From positions 1-21,520 of the forward strand of contig JAEZKL010000044.1 in assembly GCA_023415475.1 (NCBI GenBank): DNA of 21,520 nucleotides. Reading direction: 5' to 3'. This document shows, piece by piece, positions 15,829 through 21,520 of the stretch (position 1 is its first letter; each line of letters begins with the position of its first letter). The notes under the pieces are model-generated. The model saw nothing but the letters and a program-made list of their open reading frames with translations. It did not search any database and was not told the origin of the DNA. Position numbers and translations under genes: made by a program. The stretch comes from Bacillota bacterium. Its GTDB lineage: Bacteria > Bacillota > Clostridia > Lachnospirales > Lachnospiraceae.

Positions 15829-15867
15829 AAGGATGGGATTATTCCGTATTAGAATAAACCCATCCTT
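15829..15867. terminator. Bidirectional intrinsic terminator between MATE and PilZ genes
   Basis: AAGGATGGG (15829-15837) pairs with CCCATCCTT (15859-15867). After one A-A mismatch the inner TTATTC/GAATAA pairs over a 7-base loop. The minus strand continues TTTTATC and the plus strand ATTTAAT, so it can stop the regulator-MATE transcript from one side and the PilZ transcript from the other. Confidence 0.8.
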
Positions 15868-15877
15868 ATTTAATGCA

Positions 15878-16231
15878 TCATTTATTAATCTCGTTTAGCC
15901 TCTTATCATAATCTTCAAAAACATAGGATAAAACATCGGCCATTCCGACAAACTGACAGCCATAGATGGTTTCATCTTCCTCAACTTGGGCACGGATTAT
16001 CTCAACTACGGAATGCAAGGTATCTTCGGTGCCTAAATTAATATTTGCGTTAAAATAGTATCCGATTGGCAGAATACTCTTAGATCGAAATCCAATTCCT
16101 GTCTGCGAAATATTAATCACTTCGATTGGTGCATGCAGGTCACTTACCTGAACATAATCCTGCTTATAGAGATTACATATCTCAAGTGTTAAGGTCACCG
16201 GTAATCTTTTTGCTCTTCTTCTCTCCTCCAT
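15878..16231 (-). CDS. Single-domain PilZ protein, probable c-di-GMP receptor
   Basis: This 117-residue protein is a stand-alone PilZ domain. It carries both c-di-GMP-binding motifs: the RxxxR element at the N-terminus (R5 to R9 within RRRAKR) and NISQTG (N40, S42, G45), followed by IGFRSKSILPIG and a C-terminal YGCQFVGM strand. Proteins of this type relay c-di-GMP levels to motility, surface or secretion machinery. The ATG has AGGAGGGGG close upstream. It has its own promoter, lies just downstream of gatB, and ends at the shared terminator. No cyclase or phosphodiesterase is nearby, so its partner is unknown. Confidence 0.88.
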   Translation of the reverse strand: MEERRRAKRLPVTLTLEICNLYKQDYVQVSDLHAPIEVINISQTGIGFRSKSILPIGYYFNANINLGTEDTLHSVVEIIRAQVEEDETIYGCQFVGMADVLSYVFEDYDKRLNEINK

Positions 16232-16271
16232 GTTATCCCCCTCCTATAAGTCATTATTGATTCATGCCATT

Positions 16272-16300
16272 ATTATAACTTAATAAAAGAAGAGATACAA
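16272..16300 (-). promoter_or_regulatory. Predicted sigma-A promoter of the PilZ gene
   Basis: On the minus strand, TTGTAT (16300 to 16295) and a perfect TATAAT (16277 to 16272) are separated by 17 bp, about 40 bases before the PilZ ATG. No terminator is seen between the gatB stop and this promoter, so read-through from gatB is also possible. Confidence 0.6.
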
Positions 16301-16331
16301 TCCAAAATAGATAAAATGATAATATACAATA

Positions 16332-17768
16332 CTAAATCGAATCCAATATTTCCTTCACAAGCTGATTGATCTTACCCGGATCCGCCTTACCCTTCATCTC
16401 CTTCATGGTCTGACCGACAATAAATCCCATGGCTTTTGTCTTACCGCTTTTATAATCTGCTACGGACTGGGGATTGTCAGCGATAATCTTCAGAGTGGTG
16501 GAACGAAGGAGACCATCATCACTTACCATACCAAGACCGTGCTTTTCTACATAGACCTGAGGCTCCACATTCTCTTTAAACATCTTCTCGAATACCTCTT
16601 TTGCTACCGTACGGTTAATCTTATTGCCATCCACTAACCCGATCAGCTTGGCAAGCTGATCGGGTGTAAAGGTAATCTCCTCTGCCTCCATCTCCTGTTC
16701 CTTGAGTAAACGCATCGTCTCGACCATCAACCAGTTAGAGACCTCCTTGGGCTTCCCGCAGAGAGCAACGGTCTCTTCAAATATATCTGCCAGATGCTTG
16801 GAACCGGTAATGATGGATGCATCGTAGGTAGGAATATCAAATTCCTTCTCATATCGCAGCATCTTCTCTGCTCGTAGCTCCGGCTGACGTGCCTTGATAC
16901 TCACCAGCCATTCATCGCTGATCTCAATAGGCGGGAGGTCCGGCTCCGGGAAATAGCGATAATCCTGAGCATTCTCCTTGGAGCGCATGGCAAAGCTGGT
17001 ATCCTTATTATCATCCCAGCGTCTTGTCTCCTGCACTACCTTCTTGCCATATTCCAACAGCTCAATCTGGCGCTTTCTCTCTCCTTCAATAGCCCTGGCA
17101 ATTGACTTGAAGGAGTTCATATTCTTCATCTCTGTTCTGGTACCGTATTCCTTAGCACCTACCTCACGAACGGATAGGTTAATATCGGCGCGGAGGGATC
17201 CCTCCTGCATCTTACAATCCGATACTCCAAGATATTGAAGAATCAGTCGCAGTTTATCCAGATAGGCAATTACCTCCTCCTTCGATCGCATATCCGGTTC
17301 GCTGACGATCTCAATCAGAGGAACGCCGCAACGGTTGTAATCCACCAAGGTACAGTCCTCCCAAGGATCATGTACCAGCTTACCTGCATCCTCCTCCAAG
17401 TGTATCTCATGGATTCGGATTGCTTTCTTACCTGCTTCCGTCTCTATCTCAATTTGGCCGTCGCGACAGATCGGCAGATAGAGCTGGGAGATCTGATAGG
17501 CTTTCGGCAGATCAGGATAGAAATAATTCTTCCGGTCAAATTTGCAACGCTGAGTTATCGTACATCCCAGTGCCAAGCCTGCGGCCATAGCATATTCCAC
17601 TACCTTTTTATTGAGTACGGGAAGTGTTCCCGGCATGCCCGTGCAGACAGGGCAGCAGTGCGTATTCGGATCTCCCCCAAACTGGGTCGTACAACCACAG
17701 AAAATCTTACTCTCTGTGGCAAGCTCAACATGAACCTCCAAACCAATGACGGTCTCATATGCTTTCAT
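16332..17768 (-). CDS. gatB: Aspartyl/glutamyl-tRNA amidotransferase subunit B
   Basis: This 478-residue subunit binds tRNA and phosphorylates and amidates mischarged Asp-tRNA(Asn) or Glu-tRNA(Gln). It begins with the family signature YETVIGLEVHVEL, carries the zinc cysteines C24, C26, C39 and C42 (IFCGCTTQF, CCPVCTGMPG), YFYPDLPKAYQISQ and IHLEEDAGK, and ends with the helical YqeY-like tail domain. The length is normal. Its ribosome site AAAGGAGG lies inside the end of gatA, 3 bases separating the two genes, so translation is coupled. It is the last gene of the aspS-gatC-gatA-gatB operon. Confidence 0.97.
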   Translation of the reverse strand: MKAYETVIGLEVHVELATESKIFCGCTTQFGGDPNTHCCPVCTGMPGTLPVLNKKVVEYAMAAGLALGCTITQRCKFDRKNYFYPDLPKAYQISQLYLPICRDGQIEIETEAGKKAIRIHEIHLEEDAGKLVHDPWEDCTLVDYNRCGVPLIEIVSEPDMRSKEEVIAYLDKLRLILQYLGVSDCKMQEGSLRADINLSVREVGAKEYGTRTEMKNMNSFKSIARAIEGERKRQIELLEYGKKVVQETRRWDDNKDTSFAMRSKENAQDYRYFPEPDLPPIEISDEWLVSIKARQPELRAEKMLRYEKEFDIPTYDASIITGSKHLADIFEETVALCGKPKEVSNWLMVETMRLLKEQEMEAEEITFTPDQLAKLIGLVDGNKINRTVAKEVFEKMFKENVEPQVYVEKHGLGMVSDDGLLRSTTLKIIADNPQSVADYKSGKTKAMGFIVGQTMKEMKGKADPGKINQLVKEILDSI

Positions 17769-17771
17769 ATG

Positions 17772-19256
17772 CTAGGCCTCCTTTCCCTGTTCTGTAAGCG
17801 TTAATGGTCTTTCATATACAAACGACTGCTCAAAGCTGTATGCGGCACGAATAATGTCCTTTTCACCAAAATGCTTTCCGATTAACTGCAATCCGATCGG
17901 AAGCCCCTTTGCATCTCTTTTACAGGGTAGACTCACTGCCGGTAAGCCCGCCAGATTCACGGATACGGTATAGATATCGGACAGATACATCTTAAGCGGA
18001 TCGGATAAGCTTTCTCCAAGACGCGGTGCTGTCTCAGGTGCGGTAGGTCCTAAGATGATATCATATTTCTCAAAGGCCTTGCGAAAGCCCTCGTTAATGA
18101 TTGATCTTACCTTCAATGCCTTATTATAAAAGGCATCATAGTAGCCTGAGCTTAGTACAAAGGCTCCAATCATCATTCTGCGCTTTACCTCATTGCCAAA
18201 GCCTTCTGTTCTGGTCTTCTTATAGACATCCTGAAGCCCATCAAATTCCGGCGTACGATATCCGTATTTCACACCGTCAAAGCGGGATAAATTGGAGCTG
18301 GCTTCTGCACACGCTATTACGTAATAGGAGGGAACTGCATATTCTACGCAGTGGAGCTCAAACTCCTCTACGATGGCTCCCCGGCTTCGGAACACTTCAG
18401 CTGCTTTCAGTATACTTACTTTTACCTCTTCTTCGATTCCATCCCCGAGATAATCCTTCGGGATACCGATTCTCATACCCTTTACATCGTCGATTAAGGC
18501 ATCGGTATAACGGTAGCTTTCCTGAGGTACTGAGGTTGAATCCCTCTCATCATGTCCCGAGATAATCTCAAGGGCTGCCGCACAGTCTGAAATATTTCTT
18601 CCGATGGTTCCTATCTGATCGAGGGAGGAGGCATAGGCAATGAGTCCATAACGGGATACGGTACCGTAGGTCGGCTTAATTCCTGTCACGCCGCAATAGC
18701 CGGCAGGCTGGCGAATCGATCCACCTGTATCAGAGCCCAGAGCGTAAAAGGCTTCCTCTGCAGCAACCGCTGCAGCAGATCCTCCGCTGGAGCCACCGGG
18801 TACACACATCTTATCCCAGGGATTTTTTGTCTCTCCAAAGAAGGAGGTCTCCGTGGTGCTTCCCATGGCGAACTCATCCATATTCGTCTTTCCTATGATG
18901 ATTGCTCCTGCTTTCTTCAGCTTCTCAATGACGGTTGCATCATAGGTCGGCTCAAAATTATATAAAATCTTGGATGCACAAGTGGTCTTTACACCCTTCG
19001 TACAGATGTTATCCTTCACTGCAATCGGAACCCCGGCAAGCGGGGAAGCCGCTAGCTCTCCTGCATCGATTCTCCGCTGCACATCTTCTGCCTGTGCATA
19101 GGCTTCTTCTTCAAGAACCGTTATATAGCATCCATAATCCGGGTCTCTTTGTTTTATGATAGCAAGCTGCGCTCTCACTGCATCAGCAACGGATATTTCC
19201 TTTGACTTAATCCTTCGGCCAAGCTCCAGCGCAGATAATGACGTAATATCCTTCAT
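17772..19256 (-). CDS. gatA: Aspartyl/glutamyl-tRNA amidotransferase subunit A
   Basis: This 494-residue amidase-signature enzyme releases ammonia from glutamine for subunit B. The Ser-cisSer-Lys triad is visible as K81 (GVPIAVKDN), S156 (PGGSSGGSAAAVAA) and S180 (GSDTGGSIRQPA). The C-terminal FGEKDIIRAAYSFEQ segment is also typical. The length matches the family. The ATG is preceded by GGAGG at about 7 bases. It follows gatC by 61 bp and is followed by gatB after 3 bp, giving the usual C-A-B order. Confidence 0.97.
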   Translation of the reverse strand: MKDITSLSALELGRRIKSKEISVADAVRAQLAIIKQRDPDYGCYITVLEEEAYAQAEDVQRRIDAGELAASPLAGVPIAVKDNICTKGVKTTCASKILYNFEPTYDATVIEKLKKAGAIIIGKTNMDEFAMGSTTETSFFGETKNPWDKMCVPGGSSGGSAAAVAAEEAFYALGSDTGGSIRQPAGYCGVTGIKPTYGTVSRYGLIAYASSLDQIGTIGRNISDCAAALEIISGHDERDSTSVPQESYRYTDALIDDVKGMRIGIPKDYLGDGIEEEVKVSILKAAEVFRSRGAIVEEFELHCVEYAVPSYYVIACAEASSNLSRFDGVKYGYRTPEFDGLQDVYKKTRTEGFGNEVKRRMMIGAFVLSSGYYDAFYNKALKVRSIINEGFRKAFEKYDIILGPTAPETAPRLGESLSDPLKMYLSDIYTVSVNLAGLPAVSLPCKRDAKGLPIGLQLIGKHFGEKDIIRAAYSFEQSFVYERPLTLTEQGKEA

Positions 19257-19317
19257 ATATTAGCCTCCATCTTTAACTTAAATCTTCTTAATGTTCTTAT
19301 CGGTTTATAAGGCTTCT

Positions 19318-19605
19318 CTACTCTACTGTCTTTGGAACAGCAAAGCTTCCTTCTATGCGCTTCGGCGCATTCAATAATAGCTCCTCGCGATTATCGTGAT
19401 TTGTTACCTCATCCTCACGAAATACATTTTTCACCGGAAGAACATGTGACATCGGTTCGACACCTTCCGTATCCAAACCGTTCATTGTCTCAATATATTC
19501 CAGGATATGATCCAGATCCCTCGCTGTCTTCTCCTTCTCATCCTCGGAGATCGTAAGCTGTGCAAGGTCTGCTACATAACGAACCGTTTCATCTGTTATC
19601 TTCAT
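19318..19605 (-). CDS. gatC: Aspartyl/glutamyl-tRNA amidotransferase subunit C
   Basis: This 95-residue subunit wraps around and stabilises the GatA-GatB complex. Typical features are the N-terminal helix MKITDETVRYVADLAQL, the central DHILEYIETMNGLDTEGVEP, then VLPVKNVFREDEV and a C-terminal LLLNAPKRIEGSFAVPK. The ATG follows AAGGAGG by about 7 bases. It lies between aspS and gatA on the same strand. Confidence 0.95.
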   Translation of the reverse strand: MKITDETVRYVADLAQLTISEDEKEKTARDLDHILEYIETMNGLDTEGVEPMSHVLPVKNVFREDEVTNHDNREELLLNAPKRIEGSFAVPKTVE

Positions 19606-19708
19606 GAAAATACCTCCTTGAATACTAATAATAAATACGCCCTTTAGGATCGCTTGTGCTAAGATAATACCTTTCGCCTTTTAATTTTGTCTTTCATAAT
19701 TCAGATAA

Positions 19709-21043
19709 TCAGGGCTCCAGCCTCGACAGATCACGAGGAAACATCGTAGTCTCACGAACATTTGTCTCATCAAGAAGCTTCATCGTTAATCGCTCCAGAC
19801 CGATTCCAAGACCACCGTGGGGCGGCATGCCATGCTTATGGATCATGAGGAAGTTAGTGAACTCCTCCGGATCCATGCCTCGTGCCATCATCTTCGCCAC
19901 CTGATTATCATAGTCATGAATTCGTTGACCTCCTGTCGTAATCTCCATTCCTTTGAAGAGAAGATCAAAGCTCAAGGTGAACTTGGGATCGGAGGGATCA
20001 TCCATTGCGTAAAAGGGTCGCTTCTTAGAAGGATAATGAGTTACAAATACGAAATCACTGTTAAACTCTTCCTTAAAATACCTTCCGATTAGAACCTCTT
20101 CCTCCGGCTCCAGATCGTATGGGTTCTTGATTTTACGATTGTATTTCTCGGAAACAAGAACCTTAGCTTCATCAAAACGAACCGCCGGGATTTTAGACAT
20201 ATCCGGTAAGTTGACCTCTAACAGCCTGCATTCCTTCGCATATTGTTCTGACAGGAAGGTGAATACGTATCGAAGCATCTCTGTCTCCATCGCCATGATA
20301 TCCTCAAAGCCTTCAATGTATCCCATCTCAAAATCCATACTCGTATATTCGTTCAAATGTCTCGTCGTATTATGCTTTTCCGCACGAAACACCGGAGCCG
20401 CTTCAAATACTCTGTCATAAACACCAACCATCGTCTGCTTATAAAACTGTGGACTCTGAGCCAAAAAGGCTTTGCTTCCAAAGTACTCCAGCTTAAAAAC
20501 ATTCGCTCCGCCCTCTGCATTACCCGCTACAATCTTCGGTGTTCTTATCTCTGTAAAGCCCTGAGAGAATAAGAAATCGCGAAAGCCTCTGACGATACCC
20601 TCTTGAAGCTTAAAGATGGCTCTTTCTCTGATATTACGCAAGGAAATAGGGCGATAATTCAGCTTTGTCTCCAGTGAGGTCTTCAGCTTCCACTTGGAGA
20701 TTGGGAGCGGCAGCATACAACCTTCCTTGGGAGAGGTTAATATCTTCACCTTCGTAAGTCTTACTTCGAAGCCTTGCGGTGCACGTTCTTCCTCGTGAAG
20801 GATGCCTTCTGCTTCAATTGTCATCCCTTCCTTCAGCTCCTTAAGATTAGCGTCGGTAACCCCTTCCTCATAGACACATTGTACCAAGCCTTCTCTTTTA
20901 CGAAGAACAACAAAGGCAACCTCGCCCATATGACGGATCGTATGAATGCAGCCGTTTACTTTTACGCTCCCCTTAATATCCCGAGCCAGTATTTCGCTGA
21001 TTTCCTTAAACTCCTTCTGTTTTACACCTGTAATAAAATCCAT
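19709..21043 (-). CDS. aspS: Archaeal-type, probably non-discriminating aspartyl-tRNA synthetase
   Basis: This 444-residue class II synthetase is of the short archaeal/eukaryotic type, lacking the large insertion that brings bacterial AspRS to about 590 residues. It shows the OB-fold anticodon domain (GCIHTIRHMGEVAFVVLRKR, 31 to 50), the flipping loop AEGGANVF (176 to 183), QSPQFYKQ, motif 2 (FRAEKHNTTRHLNEYTSMDF, 219 to 238) and motif 3 (GGLGIGLERL, 410 to 419). His34 and Pro89 fall where, by my remembered alignment, discriminating archaeal enzymes have Trp and Lys. This suggests it charges both tRNA(Asp) and tRNA(Asn), the latter then amidated by the adjacent GatCAB. I start at the ATG at 21043, 12 bases after AAAGGA; the frame runs 29 codons further upstream into repeat DNA. 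Confidence 0.93.
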   Translation of the reverse strand: MDFITGVKQKEFKEISEILARDIKGSVKVNGCIHTIRHMGEVAFVVLRKREGLVQCVYEEGVTDANLKELKEGMTIEAEGILHEEERAPQGFEVRLTKVKILTSPKEGCMLPLPISKWKLKTSLETKLNYRPISLRNIRERAIFKLQEGIVRGFRDFLFSQGFTEIRTPKIVAGNAEGGANVFKLEYFGSKAFLAQSPQFYKQTMVGVYDRVFEAAPVFRAEKHNTTRHLNEYTSMDFEMGYIEGFEDIMAMETEMLRYVFTFLSEQYAKECRLLEVNLPDMSKIPAVRFDEAKVLVSEKYNRKIKNPYDLEPEEEVLIGRYFKEEFNSDFVFVTHYPSKKRPFYAMDDPSDPKFTLSFDLLFKGMEITTGGQRIHDYDNQVAKMMARGMDPEEFTNFLMIHKHGMPPHGGLGIGLERLTMKLLDETNVRETTMFPRDLSRLEP

Positions 21044-21064
21044 ATTAATCATCATTCCTTTCTC

Positions 21065-21204
21065 ATGACCTGCAATTTGAGCCACTATACAAATTTGCCG
21101 TGTGAAAAATAAATTTTTCAGGCTAATCATTCATGCTGCCAAATCACCGCGAATTTGGGTGGCTACACAAATTTGCCGATTGAAAAATCTATGATTTTTC
21201 AATC
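21065..21204 (-). repeat. Two copies of a palindrome-plus-tail repeat between T-box and aspS
   Basis: Two similar units of about 58 to 60 bases lie in tandem on the minus strand. Unit 1 (21204 to 21145) starts with a perfect 12-bp hairpin (GATTGAAAAATC, loop of 3). Unit 2 (21122 to 21065) starts with an 8-bp hairpin (TGAAAAAT/ATTTTTCA). Each hairpin is followed by CGGCAAATTTGTNTAG, a variable six bases, AAATT and GGTNAT. The 22-base core is 20/22 identical between units. Unit 2 ends just before the aspS ribosome site. It looks like a small dispersed intergenic element or a duplicated RNA structure. Confidence 0.7.
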
Positions 21205-21209
21205 TATCC

Positions 21210-21299
21210 TCATGTTCCTAATAATTGCCCTGTAGCATTTGTCTGCTTAACAATGGCTTCGACTACCATCGATACATGGCTAAACCTCTTGTATTGCAT
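21210..21299 (-). CDS. Possible 29-codon small ORF between the T-box and aspS
   Basis: An ATG at 21299 opens a 29-codon frame starting MQYKRFSHVSMVV and ending ATGQLLGT before a TGA. An in-frame ATG at 21323 would extend it to 37 residues. The composition is protein-like, but no good ribosome site precedes either start and I recognise no family. It would be transcribed only when the T-box terminator is bypassed. It could be a leader peptide, a gene remnant or chance. The rest of the 21044-21348 gap holds the tandem repeat listed separately. Confidence 0.2.
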   Translation of the reverse strand: MQYKRFSHVSMVVEAIVKQTNATGQLLGT

Positions 21300-21348
21300 T
21301 CTTTTGGGCTTGAAGATTATCATAAAGCTTAATGATTATTTATGAATC

Positions 21349-21388
21349 AAAAAAAGCCCCGAAGAATGCTTATTTTGCATTCTTCGGG
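21349..21388 (-). terminator. Intrinsic terminator of the T-box leader
   Basis: On the minus strand CCCGAAGAATGC (21388 to 21377 read 5' to 3') pairs perfectly over 12 bp with GCATTCTTCGGG, around a 7-base loop, and is followed by GC and seven T's ending at 21349. The CGTCCC at its 5' base can instead pair with GGGTGG of the T-box motif to form the antiterminator. Confidence 0.92.
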
Positions 21389-21520
21389 ACGAGAAGTCGA
21401 AATTCCCGCGGTACCACCCGCATTGAGAGCGTAGCTCTCCACTTACTTACACTTAACGCGTGTCACGCACGAACCTACTAATCGTTCAATTCGCGGGCTC
21501 CGGAGTGTTCCGTATTCTAC
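21389..21520 (-). promoter_or_regulatory. T-box leader (3' part) of the aspS-gatCAB operon; 5' part beyond the edge
   Basis: The T-box motif CGGGTGGTACCGCG lies at 21420 to 21407 on the minus strand, and its UGGU bulge would pair with the 3' end of uncharged tRNA. Upstream is a 6-bp stem (GAGAGC/GCTCTC with a UAC loop), the usual position of stem III. Near the edge, GGAACAC contains GAAC at 21510 to 21507. This is about 90 bases before the T-box, where the 3' strand of the specifier loop is expected, and can be read as AAC (Asn) or GAA (Glu). Uncharged tRNA binding would favour the antiterminator and switch on the operon. Most of stem I and the promoter lie outside the window, so the specifier is a proposal. 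Confidence 0.88.

Noticed and set aside
21178..21204. The 12-bp hairpin as a terminator
   Set aside because: It is AT-rich and neither strand continues with a T-run; it is part of the duplicated repeat.

Overview
The window looks like chromosome from a low- to mid-GC anaerobic Firmicute, most likely a Lachnospiraceae or Lachnoclostridium-type clostridium. This rests on strong GGAGG ribosome sites, an RpiR regulator, an archaeal-type aspartyl-tRNA synthetase joined to gatCAB, a T-box leader, and carbohydrate ABC and ROK genes typical of that family. The assignment is by gene content and style, not by a database match.

Region 1 (1 to 13178, all minus strand) is a catabolic operon read right to left from a promoter near 13300. 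Its order is: lipoprotein sugar-binding protein; two ABC permeases, separated from it by a strongly structured spacer; a 717-residue fusion of a glycoside-hydrolase-like barrel with two GNAT domains; a DUF4127 protein; NanE epimerase; a GNAT_C-type acyltransferase-like protein; a ROK sugar kinase; an FAD-dependent oxidoreductase; a Gfo/Idh/MocA dehydrogenase; a TIM-barrel sugar isomerase/epimerase; and the first 18 codons of another gene running off the left edge. No ABC ATPase is present, so a shared MsmX-type ATPase is presumed. NanE and the kinase suggest that a ManNAc-like amino sugar is produced. The fusion protein, DUF4127 and the acyltransferase have no established roles here and make this the best candidate for an undescribed glycan pathway.

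Region 2 (13179 to 15867) is the divergent control region, then an RpiR/SIS regulator and a MATE exporter on the plus strand, closed by a strong bidirectional terminator. The RpiR protein is the obvious candidate regulator of the operon and probably senses a phosphosugar.

Region 3 (15878 to 21520, minus strand) holds a single-domain PilZ protein with its own promoter, then gatB, gatA, gatC and a non-discriminating-looking AspRS. Together these make Asn-tRNA (and possibly Gln-tRNA) by transamidation. The operon is preceded by a T-box leader whose 3' two-thirds lies in the window. A GAAC tetranucleotide at the likely specifier position could be read as AAC (Asn) or GAA (Glu). Between the T-box terminator and aspS is about 300 bp with two copies of a palindromic repeat and one possible tiny ORF.

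I saw no tRNA or rRNA gene, CRISPR array, complete insertion sequence or phage gene.
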